From contig NZ_CP053904.1 in assembly GCF_013256425.1 (NCBI RefSeq), positions 806,001 to 870,000 of the forward strand: 64,000 nt of DNA, given 5' to 3'. Below are positions 37,523 through 44,739 of this stretch, in pieces. Every line of letters begins with the position of its first letter. The stretch's first letter is position 1. Source of the DNA: Hymenobacter sp. BRD67 (lineage in GTDB: Bacteria; Bacteroidota; Bacteroidia; Cytophagales; Hymenobacteraceae). The translations under genes and the position numbers were made by a program. The notes under the pieces were generated by a model that was given only the letters and a program-made list of their open reading frames with translations, had not been told where the DNA came from and searched no databases.

Positions 37523-37568
37523 CTAGGGAGGGCAGCGTAGCCAAGTGGTTGCGCTGCCCTTCCTAGCC
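37523..37568. other. 16-bp hairpin downstream of the LLM gene
   Basis: Arms 37523-37538 and 37553-37568 pair in 15 of 16 positions, with a 14-nt loop. There is no T-run, so it is a possible transcription-attenuating or REP-type structure rather than a standard terminator. It sits between the LLM gene and DUF433. Confidence 0.5.
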
Positions 37569-37629
37569 ATTTGGCTGCTAGTTGGTACCTTGCCACTACT
37601 GAGCGAGTACCAACTTACCGTGCTAAACA

Positions 37630-37869
37630 ATGCAAGTTAACGAGCTAATAACCAGCGACCCCGATATCCTGAGCGGTCAAACTGTATTTGCGGGTACCAG
37701 GGTGCCAGTAGAAACGCTATTTGACCACTTAGAAGAAGGCATACCGCTGGATGAGTTTTTGGATGATTTCCCTACAGTGAGCAGAGAGCAAGCCGTAGCG
37801 TTACTGGAAGTCGCTAGCAGGCTGTTAACTGATAAGAATATACGCCAACTGTATGCGGCTGCTGCTTGA
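37630..37869 (+). CDS. DUF433 family protein (antitoxin of a DUF433/DUF5615 module)
   Basis: A 79-residue protein. The family motif is DPDILSGQTVFAGTRVPVETLFDHLEEGIPLDEFLDDFPTVSREQAVALLEVA, with a strand-helix start and a helix-turn-helix-like C terminus. DUF433 proteins are the antitoxin partners of DUF5615 PIN-like toxins in two-gene modules, with overlapping genes in this order. Here the expected partner begins inside the 3' end of this gene (17 bp overlap) but is truncated (see 37853). It is less GC-rich than most of the window. Confidence 0.9.
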   Translation: MQVNELITSDPDILSGQTVFAGTRVPVETLFDHLEEGIPLDEFLDDFPTVSREQAVALLEVASRLLTDKNIRQLYAAAA

Positions 37870-37924
37870 TGAGAATCTGCCCAAGCGACTAAAATTAAAT
37901 CTCAAACCATTTGACGCATCATGA
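37853..37924 (+). pseudogene. Truncated DUF5615 PIN-like toxin (23 codons remain)
   Basis: An ATG at 37853, inside the DUF433 gene, begins a frame reading MRLLLDENLPKRLKLNLKPFD then AS and a TGA at 37922-37924. The first 21 residues match the N terminus of DUF5615 (the LLxDENLP metal-site opening). The rest of the toxin, normally over 100 residues, is absent. The break coincides with the first codons of an AT-rich gene at 37921, so the toxin was probably cut by acquisition of that gene or by a deletion joining the two. Confidence 0.8.
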
Positions 37925-38913
37925 TTAAGGTCTATTTTGATGGAATTCGTAAGCAAATTTTAGAGGAGCTAGATGCTGCGACTCAAAAAATAAGTGTTGC
38001 AGTGTATTGGTTTACTAATGAAGCTTTGTTTGGTAAGTTAATGAATAAACTTGATTTGGGATTAAGTGTTGAGGTGATTATACACAATGACTATATAAAC
38101 AATAGAGAAAGCGGACTTCCCTTCCAAGAATTTATTGATAAAGGCGGTAAATTTTACTTTTCTAGTTCTGCACACCCAATGTATAATAAGTTTTGCATTA
38201 TTGATAATAAAGCAGTTATAAACGGCTCTTATAATTGGACTTATTATGCCGAGGATAAGAATAGGGAAAATATTTTAATAATTAAAGATGAACAGCATGT
38301 ATTAGAAAGCTTTGGCCTTGAATTTGAAAGGCTGAAGTCTTTGACAAATCTAGTGGACGATATTCGTGTTTTGACAAAATTTGAAGTTGACGAGTTTAAT
38401 CAATTAAAAGCAAGAGATTATCTTGCTAATGATATTATCTACAGAGCAAAGGAAACAGGAAGAAATGATATTGTAGATGAGGCTTTTCAACTAGCTCCTG
38501 GTAATATTGAAGTTCAACAAAGAGCTGTTGACCTTTCTTTGACTAAAAAATGGCGCTTGAAGCATTCGATAGGCACGAGTTTGATGCATAATGGGTATTT
38601 GATTATTGTGCCAAAGGGAAAAATGCTGCCATTCTCTAATGTGAAAATAGTGCAAACTGTTTCTGATAACCAGAGAAGTTCAGCAGCTACTATACATTAT
38701 GGTGAAAATACTAAAGCAAGCCTTAACAAGCAGTTTGCTGAGATAGACTTGACGGGCTTGCCCCCTAAGCCGGCTGGCGAAGCTAAGATTAAGTATACAG
38801 TTACTGTTGATATTTACGGGGTTTTGCGAATAGAAAAAATGTCATTAGATAATGGAAGGTGTGCGCCAGTCACTAAAAAAATAACGTGCCTGCTTGAAGA
38901 AGTACTAGAATAG
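37921..38913 (+). CDS. PLD-like nuclease domain fused to an Hsp70-type substrate-binding domain
   Basis: A 330-residue protein, conspicuously AT-rich in codon use. Residues 1-~140 form a single PLDc-like domain: AVYWFTNEALFGKL, VEVIIHNDYINN, then MYNKFCIIDNKAVINGSYNWT, which matches the HxKxxxxDxxxxxxGSxN motif except that the His is Tyr88 (Lys90 and Asp95 present). A helical linker (about 140-210) is followed by a segment (about 212-312) closely resembling the DnaK substrate-binding beta domain: SIGTSLMHNGYLIIVPKGKMLP, SDNQRSSAATIHYGEN, and IDLTGLPPKPAGEAKIKYTVTVDIYGVLRIE. DnaK has LxLGIE, TIHVxQGE and LxGINPAPRGxPQIEVTFDIDADGIL at these places. There is no ATPase domain or signal peptide. 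A peptide-binding module joined to a (possibly inactivated) PLD domain could belong to a defence or stress response. No function is known to me. Confidence 0.85.
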   Translation: MIKVYFDGIRKQILEELDAATQKISVAVYWFTNEALFGKLMNKLDLGLSVEVIIHNDYINNRESGLPFQEFIDKGGKFYFSSSAHPMYNKFCIIDNKAVINGSYNWTYYAEDKNRENILIIKDEQHVLESFGLEFERLKSLTNLVDDIRVLTKFEVDEFNQLKARDYLANDIIYRAKETGRNDIVDEAFQLAPGNIEVQQRAVDLSLTKKWRLKHSIGTSLMHNGYLIIVPKGKMLPFSNVKIVQTVSDNQRSSAATIHYGENTKASLNKQFAEIDLTGLPPKPAGEAKIKYTVTVDIYGVLRIEKMSLDNGRCAPVTKKITCLLEEVLE

Positions 38914-38921
38914 GTGCAACA

Positions 38922-38961
38922 AAAAACTGCCCCGCATCCAATTGGCTACGGGGCAGTTTTT
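38922..38961. terminator. Bidirectional rho-independent terminator between PLD-SBD gene and paoC
   Basis: A 13-bp perfect stem (38922-38934 with 38949-38961) is bounded by A and T runs, 9 bp after the PLD-SBD stop and 15 bp after the paoC stop. It serves both convergent genes. Confidence 0.92.
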
Positions 38962-38976
38962 GTTACTATCCGCTAC

Positions 38977-41244
38977 TTACAGCAGCTTATCAATCGTCAG
39001 CGGCAAATCGCGCACGCGCTTACCGGTCGCGTGATACACGGCATTCGCCACGGCGGCGGCTACGCCGAGCATGCCGACTTCGCCCACGCCTTTTACGCCG
39101 AGCGGGTTGATGATATCATCTTCCTCTTCGACAAAAACCACGTCGATGGTGTGGATATCGGCGTTGACCGGGATGTGGTACTCGGCCAGGTTGTGGTTCA
39201 TGTAGCGGCCGTAGGTGTTGTCGATGTGGGTTTCCTCCATTAGGGCCATGCTGATGCCCCATACCGTGCCGCCTAGCACCTGGCTACGGGCGGTTTTGGG
39301 ATTGAGGATGCGGCCGGCGGCCACGGCGTTTACCACGCGGGTAACGTGCACGGTGCCGAGGTCTTCGTCCACTTTTACTTCCACAAACACCGCGTTGTGC
39401 GAGTGCATGGAGTATTTCAGCTGGTTGATGGGATTGGGCTGCGCGCCCGACTCGGCCTCCACCTTGGCTTCGCCGCTGGCGGCTAGCACGTCCTTGATAG
39501 GCACCGACTTCGTGATGTCTTCGTTGGCGCGAATGTGGTCGTCGGCAAACTGCACATCCTCAAAAGCCAGGCCTTTGAGCGGCGAGTTGTCCAGTTGTTG
39601 GGCCAGCTTGAGCAGCTTTTCGCCCAGCGCCTGGCAAGTGGCCTGAATGGCCGAGCCCACCGAGGCGGCCGTCCAGGAGCCGCCCTGCACGGGGGAGAGG
39701 GGCAGGGTGGTATCGCCGAGCACCGACGTGACGTTTTCGAGGGGCAGGCCCAGGGTTTGGGCGGCTACCTGCGTCATCACGGTGTAGGTGCCGGTGCCGA
39801 TGTCGTTGGAGGCGCTGCTCACCGTGAGGTGGCCGTCGGTGGTGAGGCTGGCCTTGGCCGCCGTTTTCTGCATGGAGGCATCCCAGCAGCCGGTGGCCAT
39901 GCCGTAGCCCACGAGCAGGTCGCCGTCGCGCATCGAACGGGGCTCGGGGCGGCGCTGGTCCCAGCCGAAGCGGGCGGCACCCTCGTGGTAGCAGTCGCGC
40001 AGGCGCTTGCTGCTAAAGGGCTTTTTCTCAGTAGGGTCGGTTTCGGTGTAGTTGAGCAGGCGGAATTCCAGCGGGTCAACGCCGGCCTTATATGCCATTT
40101 CGTCCATCGCGCACTCAATGGCAAACGAGCCGGTGGCCGCACCGGGCGCCCGCATGTCGAGCGGCGAGAACACGTCGAGCCGGGCCAGCTCGTAGTCGAA
40201 TTTCCAGTTGGGACTCTCGTACAGAATGCCCGACCAGTTGACCACCGTTTCGGTAAAGTTCTCAAACTGCGAGGTTTCGGCCAGCGCCTTGTGCTGCAAC
40301 GATTGCAGGTGGCCGTGGTCGTCGGTGGCCAGCTTCACGGTTTGCAGCGTATGGGGCCGGTGGCCGAAGCTGAACATCTGCTGGCGCGTGAGCGACACGC
40401 GCACCGAGTGCTTCAGCTCCAGCGCCGCCAGCACCGCCAAAAACGCCTGGTACTGCGGCCGCAGCCCCGAGCCGAAAGCACCGCCCGTGTACTTCGAAAT
40501 CACCCGTGCCTCGTCCTTGCTCAGCCCAAAAATCTTGCAGATGTACTGCTGCACGTTCATCGCGCCCTGCGTCTTATCGTAGATTTTCAGGTGCTTACCC
40601 TCGCCCAGCCACTCCACGGTGGTGGCGTACATCTCCATCGGGTTGTGGTGCTGGGTCAGGTGAATGTACTCGCCCTCGTGCTTATGCGGTGCTTTGCTGA
40701 ATGCACCTTCGGCATCACCTTTCGGCTTGGGCGGCGGCACAAACCCATCTTTGCCCTTGGGTGCCGGAAAGCCCTCGCTGCGCTTGGTTTCGAGGTCGGT
40801 GTTGTGCGCTTCTTGCTCGTATTCGATGTGTAGAATAGAGGCCGCGTAGCGGGCCAGCTCAAACGTTTCGGCGACTACCAGCGCCACGGGCTGCATATTG
40901 AACCGGATTTCGGGCTCGTGCAGCGGCCGAAAGGGCGAGCCGCCGGGCGCCACATCGTCCTTATAGCTGCGGTCGAACAACGCCAGCGACGGCACATTTT
41001 CGTGCGAAAAAATATGCTTCACGCCGGGGATGGCCAGCACGGGCGCGCTGTTAATTCTGGTGATTTTACCCTTCGTAATGGGGCTGCTCACCACGTAGCC
41101 ATACCACTGGTCGGGCACATTGTACTCGGCGGCGTACTTGGCCGCGCCAGTCACTTTAGCCTTGCCCTCGAAGCGGCTGGTGGGCTTGCCAATATAGTCG
41201 GTACCCAGGCGCACAGTGGGCGGGGTGGCAATAGTCTGGCTCAT
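38977..41244 (-). CDS. paoC: Xanthine dehydrogenase-family molybdopterin-binding subunit (PaoC-like)
   Basis: A 755-residue catalytic subunit of a periplasmic-aldehyde-oxidoreductase-type enzyme. It has the N-terminal RFEGKAKVTGAAKYAAEYN domain and molybdopterin-binding stretches (KYTGGAFGSGLRPQYQAF, DMRAPGAATGSFAIECAMDEMAYKAGVDPLEFRLLN, QGGSWTAASVGSA). The catalytic Glu722 is in KGVGEVGM near the end. It oxidises aldehydes or N-heterocycles, passing electrons to FAD and Fe-S subunits. Its ATG overlaps the preceding subunit's stop by 4 bp (41241-41244). No Tat signal is visible on this subunit; export, if any, would depend on the Fe-S partner. The symbol is by similarity to E. coli PaoABC and is tentative. 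Confidence 0.9.
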   Translation of the reverse strand: MSQTIATPPTVRLGTDYIGKPTSRFEGKAKVTGAAKYAAEYNVPDQWYGYVVSSPITKGKITRINSAPVLAIPGVKHIFSHENVPSLALFDRSYKDDVAPGGSPFRPLHEPEIRFNMQPVALVVAETFELARYAASILHIEYEQEAHNTDLETKRSEGFPAPKGKDGFVPPPKPKGDAEGAFSKAPHKHEGEYIHLTQHHNPMEMYATTVEWLGEGKHLKIYDKTQGAMNVQQYICKIFGLSKDEARVISKYTGGAFGSGLRPQYQAFLAVLAALELKHSVRVSLTRQQMFSFGHRPHTLQTVKLATDDHGHLQSLQHKALAETSQFENFTETVVNWSGILYESPNWKFDYELARLDVFSPLDMRAPGAATGSFAIECAMDEMAYKAGVDPLEFRLLNYTETDPTEKKPFSSKRLRDCYHEGAARFGWDQRRPEPRSMRDGDLLVGYGMATGCWDASMQKTAAKASLTTDGHLTVSSASNDIGTGTYTVMTQVAAQTLGLPLENVTSVLGDTTLPLSPVQGGSWTAASVGSAIQATCQALGEKLLKLAQQLDNSPLKGLAFEDVQFADDHIRANEDITKSVPIKDVLAASGEAKVEAESGAQPNPINQLKYSMHSHNAVFVEVKVDEDLGTVHVTRVVNAVAAGRILNPKTARSQVLGGTVWGISMALMEETHIDNTYGRYMNHNLAEYHIPVNADIHTIDVVFVEEEDDIINPLGVKGVGEVGMLGVAAAVANAVYHATGKRVRDLPLTIDKLL

Positions 41245-42266
41245 GGGTTTGAATTCTGGAAAGCGTTGTCATTCTGCGGATAACTCATTTCGGTGGCCTG
41301 CTTGAGGGCGCGTACGATGGCGCGCTTAGCCAGCTCGATTTTGAAGGTGTTGGCGCCGTAGCCCCTGGCACCTTCCAGCACTTTGACGGCCACCTTGCGG
41401 AAGGTGTCGGCCGTGGCGGGCTGGCCTTTCAGCAGCGCCTCGGCCTCTTTGTCGCGCCAGGGCTTGTGAGCCACGCCACCCAGAGCTAGCCGGGCGTCCT
41501 TGATGGTGTTGCCATCCAGCTCCAGCGCCGCCGCCACGCTCACCAGCGCGAAGGCGTAGCTGGCCCGGTCGCGCAGCTTGAGGTAGGTGAAATTATTGGC
41601 AAAGCCCTTGGCCGGCAGGTCGATGCCGGTAATCAATTCGCCGGGCTTCAGGTTGTTATCCAGCTCGGGCGTGTCGCCCGGCAGCCGGTGAAAGTCCTCA
41701 AACCGAATGGTGCGCTCACCGTCTGGGCCGGCTACCCGCACCACAGCTTCGAGGGCGGCCAGGGCCACGCACATGTCGCTGGGATGGGTAGCAATGCAGC
41801 TTTCGCTGGTGCCCAGAATGCCGCACACCCGGTTGTAGCCGCCGATGGCCGAGCAGCCGGTGCCGGGCTCACGCTTGTTGCAGGGCGTGGCGAGGTCGTA
41901 GAAATAGTAGCACCGCGTGCGCTGCAACAGGTTGCCGCCATCGGTGGCCATGTTGCGCAGCTGCGGCGTGGCCCCGGCCAGAATAGCCTGGCTCAGCAGC
42001 GGGTAGCGGGCTTCTACCTCGGGGTGCCAGGCCGTTTCGGCGTTGGTGGCGAGGGCGCCCAGGCGCAGGCCGCCTTCGGGGGTTTGTTCTATTTTGCCCA
42101 GCGGCAGCTTGTGCAGGCTGGTGAGGTGCGTAGGGCGGCTCACGTTTTCCTTCATCAGGTCGATGAGGTTGGTGCCGCCGCCCAGGTAGGCCGAGCTTTC
42201 GTGGCTGGCCTTGTCGCGCACGGCTTCAGCAACGCCCGCGGCTTGGGTAAGGGTGAAACTGTTCAT
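41241..42266 (-). CDS. paoB: FAD-binding subunit of the molybdenum hydroxylase (PaoB-like)
   Basis: A 341-residue CO-dehydrogenase-flavoprotein-like subunit. AYLGGGTNLIDLMKENV forms the FAD pocket, followed by LGALATNAETAWHPEV and a cysteine-rich insert (TRCYYFYDLATPCNKREPGTGCSAIGGYNRVCGI). That insert matches the extra [4Fe-4S] site found in PaoB and is absent from classic xanthine dehydrogenase FAD subunits. The C-terminal domain ends in GARGYGANTFKIELAKRAIVRAL. It passes electrons from the Fe-S subunit to an acceptor. It overlaps paoC by 4 bp and follows paoA by 13 bp, so the order is A-B-C in one operon. Confidence 0.9.
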   Translation of the reverse strand: MNSFTLTQAAGVAEAVRDKASHESSAYLGGGTNLIDLMKENVSRPTHLTSLHKLPLGKIEQTPEGGLRLGALATNAETAWHPEVEARYPLLSQAILAGATPQLRNMATDGGNLLQRTRCYYFYDLATPCNKREPGTGCSAIGGYNRVCGILGTSESCIATHPSDMCVALAALEAVVRVAGPDGERTIRFEDFHRLPGDTPELDNNLKPGELITGIDLPAKGFANNFTYLKLRDRASYAFALVSVAAALELDGNTIKDARLALGGVAHKPWRDKEAEALLKGQPATADTFRKVAVKVLEGARGYGANTFKIELAKRAIVRALKQATEMSYPQNDNAFQNSNP

Positions 42267-42279
42267 AGCACGTTGAGTA

Positions 42280-42867
42280 TTAGCTGACTGAGCTGGAGGT
42301 GGTCGGCTGAGTCGGAATCGTGACGAGGCGGCCGTTGTCTACCGTTACCTGGCCGTCGTGCAGTACTTCCATCACCGCCGACAGAATGTTGGGGTAGGCA
42401 CCGCAGCGGCAGAGGTTGCCACTCATTAGCTCGCGCACCTCGTCTTCAGTCTTGGCGCGGCCCTCGTTGATAAGCCCCTGGGCCGAGCAAATCTGGCCCG
42501 GCGTGCAGTAGCCGCACTGAAAAGCGTCGTGGTCGATAAACGCCTGCTGCAAGGGCGACAGGTTTTCCTCGGTGCCCAGCCCTTCAATAGTTTGAATTTC
42601 CGCGCCCTGATACACTGTGGCCAAAGCCAGGCACGAGTTGATGCGCTTGCCATCAGCAAGAATGGTGCAGGCGCCGCACTGGCCGTGGTCGCAGCCTTTC
42701 TTGGTGCCCGTCAGGTCCAAGTACTCGCGCAGGGCATCGAGCAGGGTAGTCCAGGGGGCAATTTTAATCGTGTGGTCCTGGCCATTAACGTGCAGCGTCA
42801 CGTCCTCGGCGGGCACCACCGCCGGCGGTGTGCGGTCCAGCGGCTTTTGGGTGAAAGGTAAACTCAT
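42280..42867 (-). CDS. paoA: 2Fe-2S subunit of the molybdenum hydroxylase (PaoA-like)
   Basis: A 195-residue ferredoxin-type subunit. The N-terminal plant-type 2Fe-2S cluster is ligated by C-D-H-G-Q-C-G-A-C-T plus a later Cys (NSCLAL). The helical-bundle cluster uses CGYCTPGQI and NLCRCGAY. Each set is complete. It carries electrons from the molybdopterin site to FAD. There is no obvious twin-arginine signal (PFTQKPLDRTPPA), so a periplasmic location is not supported here, in contrast to E. coli PaoA. It is the first gene of the operon, divergent from the SAM-riboswitch/hom region. Confidence 0.92.
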   Translation of the reverse strand: MSLPFTQKPLDRTPPAVVPAEDVTLHVNGQDHTIKIAPWTTLLDALREYLDLTGTKKGCDHGQCGACTILADGKRINSCLALATVYQGAEIQTIEGLGTEENLSPLQQAFIDHDAFQCGYCTPGQICSAQGLINEGRAKTEDEVRELMSGNLCRCGAYPNILSAVMEVLHDGQVTVDNGRLVTIPTQPTTSSSVS

Positions 42868-43160
42868 GTACTACTGAGACTAAATGAAACTAGCGATTTA
42901 AGCAGTTAAATAATACGGCTTAGCAGGGGTTTGCGATGTTTTTAAAAAGTCTAAATAGGCTGGCTGCTACGAGGCTACTGCCCTGGCAGGTAGCCTTATT
43001 ACAGGTGAAAAGCCGAAAAAAAGAAGCTGGTGCTTTTTATAAAAACCTGTTTTTTAAGCTGGTTTAGCAGACTGAGGCTTACGGCCACTTAGCTGGGCCG
43101 CCTACTTGCCCATGTCAGCGCTTCGCCTTTACCTTTGCGGCACGCTCCTTCACCGGAGCC
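42868..43160. other. Intergenic region between paoA and the riboswitch
   Basis: 293 bp without a gene. It is AT-rich near paoA and contains an imperfect hairpin (AGGCTAC...GTAGCCT, about 42977-43004). Promoters for both divergent units must lie here, but I cannot place them. Confidence 0.5.
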
Positions 43161-43275
43161 CTTATCAAGAAAGGCGGAGGGACAGGCCCGACGATGCCTT
43201 AGCAACCAGTAGCGATACGAAGGTGCTAATTCCTGTTCCGAAACCCGGCCCCGGCCGGTTTCGGAAGCAGATAAG
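43161..43275 (+). promoter_or_regulatory. SAM-I (S-box) riboswitch
   Basis: A consensus S-box leader. P1 pairs CTTATC (43161-43166) with GATAAG (43270-43275). AAAGGCGGAGGGACAGGCCC and GATGCCTTAGCAACC follow, then the GAAGGTGCTAATTCCTG core. The P4-like helix uses the GC-rich CCGAAACCCGGCC...GGCCGGTTTCGG stem. It binds S-adenosylmethionine and switches off the following gene through the hairpin at 43310-43340. Confidence 0.93.
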
Positions 43276-43309
43276 TTATAAGATGCCGTTTGCCGCCGTG
43301 GCGGTGTAT

Positions 43310-43340
43310 GCTCTTCTGACTTGTCGGAAGGGCTTTTTTT
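43310..43340 (+). terminator. Riboswitch expression-platform terminator
   Basis: A 10-bp stem (43310-43319 with 43324-43333, two wobble pairs) and seven T at 43334-43340 form a strong transcription-stop signal 35 bp past the aptamer and 80 bp before hom. The design fits off-control by SAM. Confidence 0.85.
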
Positions 43341-43419
43341 GGCTCTTCCGGTGAGGAATATCTTGGAGTAGGGACGGGTGAGTAGGCGTGAATAATATTC
43401 ACAAAATACTATATAAAAC

Positions 43420-44637
43420 ATGACCCGTACCGACCTCCACATTGGTCTTTTCGGCTTTGGCGTAGTGGGCCAGGGCCTGCACGCCGTGCTGGCCCGCACG
43501 CCCGGCCTGCGCGCCCGCATCGGCCGCATTGCCGTCAAGAGCCGCACCAAGCCGCGCCCGCTGCCCGCCGAGCTGTTCACCTTCGACAAAAACGACCTGC
43601 TGGGCGACCCGGCCCTTACAGTAATTGTGGAGCTGATTGACGATGCCGATGAAGCCTATCTGATTGTAAAAGAGGCGCTGCTGCGGGGCAAAGCGGTGGT
43701 CACGGCCAATAAGAAGATGCTGGCCGAGCACCTGCCCGAGCTCATTGCCATTCAGCAGCAAACCGGCACGCCCTTGCTCTACGAGGCGGCGGCCTGCGCC
43801 AGCCTGCCCGTTATCCGCAACCTGGAGGAATATTATGATACCGACCTGCTTGAGTCGGTGGAAGGTATTATCAATGGCTCGACCAACTACATTCTCACGG
43901 CTATGCACCGCGACCGGCAGCCCTACGCCGAGGCCTTGGCGCAGGCCCAGGCGCTGGGCTTTGCCGAAAGCAACCCGGCCCTCGATGTAGAAGGACTCGA
44001 TGCCCGCAACAAGCTGGTGCTGCTGCTGGCCCATGCCTTTGGGCTGGTGGTGGCCCCTGCCGATTTATTGGCCGTGGGCATTACCAGTATTAGCGCGCTG
44101 GCCACGGCTTATGCCCGCGAGCAAGGCCTGGTAATCAAGCTGGTAGCGGAGGCGCGGCGCCTGCCAGGCGGTGGGCTGGCGGCGGGCGTGCTGCCCACGC
44201 TGGTGCGCCCCGGCCACGAGCTGGCGCAGGTGCACGACGAGTTCAACGGCCTGATAACCCAAAGCACATTTGCCGACCGGCAGTTTTTTCTGGGGCGCGG
44301 AGCGGGGGCTTTTCCTACCGCTTCGGCCGTGCTCAGCGACTTGTCGGCCCTTACCTATGGCTACCGCTACGGCTACAAGAAAATTCAGCAGAATGCCCAC
44401 CTGGCCCTCACGCCCGATGCGGCCGAAGTAGAGGTGCTGGTAACCTTCGACGAGGCCAATGTGCCCGCCGAGGCCGACTTTTCGGCCGTGCACGAGCAGT
44501 TTCGGTCGGCGCAGCGCGGCAATTACCTCACTGGCACTATCGGCCTGGCGCAGCTGGCGCGGGCCGCGTGGCTGCGGGCGCCGGGCGTGTGCGTGGTGCG
44601 GCTGGCCGCGCCGCTGCGGGCTACTATGGCCCCATAG
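43420..44637 (+). CDS. hom: Homoserine dehydrogenase
   Basis: A 405-residue NAD(P)-dependent enzyme that reduces aspartate semialdehyde to homoserine, the branch point to methionine and threonine. The nucleotide-binding motif GFGVVGQG is near residues 12-19. Later come VVTANKKMLAEH, SVEGIINGSTNYILTAM and the active-site segment LGFAESNPALDVEGLDARNKLVLLL with catalytic Lys and Asp. The C-terminal ~100 residues are a divergent extension without a clear ACT domain. It is preceded by a SAM-I riboswitch and terminator, so methionine or SAM represses its expression. There is no linked metA/metX or thrB in the window. Confidence 0.95.
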   Translation: MTRTDLHIGLFGFGVVGQGLHAVLARTPGLRARIGRIAVKSRTKPRPLPAELFTFDKNDLLGDPALTVIVELIDDADEAYLIVKEALLRGKAVVTANKKMLAEHLPELIAIQQQTGTPLLYEAAACASLPVIRNLEEYYDTDLLESVEGIINGSTNYILTAMHRDRQPYAEALAQAQALGFAESNPALDVEGLDARNKLVLLLAHAFGLVVAPADLLAVGITSISALATAYAREQGLVIKLVAEARRLPGGGLAAGVLPTLVRPGHELAQVHDEFNGLITQSTFADRQFFLGRGAGAFPTASAVLSDLSALTYGYRYGYKKIQQNAHLALTPDAAEVEVLVTFDEANVPAEADFSAVHEQFRSAQRGNYLTGTIGLAQLARAAWLRAPGVCVVRLAAPLRATMAP

Positions 44638-44658
44638 TAGCCGGTTCAGAGCAGTTTA

Positions 44659-44731
44659 GAGCGGTTTTCAGGTCAGTATAAGTATATAGGTTGAGGGCAG
44701 CCCGCCCCGCACCCTGACTTGGAAATCGCTC
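44659..44731. repeat. Dispersed palindromic repeat, copy 5
   Basis: Arms GAGCGGTTTTCAGGTCAG and the reverse complement of CTGACTTGGAAATCGCTC form a 73-bp imperfect inverted repeat between convergent hom and the GH105 gene. The arm sequence is related to the other family members. Confidence 0.6.
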
Positions 44732-44739
44732 TTGAAAGG

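Noticed and set aside
37921..38913. A simple phage tail or colicin-like nuclease
   Set aside because: No phage neighbours, signal or immunity gene; the C-terminal part fits Hsp70 SBD better than tail or colicin domains.
39535..40833. A 432-codon plus-strand open frame opposite paoC
   Set aside because: A shadow of the PaoC coding frame: composition is typical of antisense reading and there is no family resemblance.
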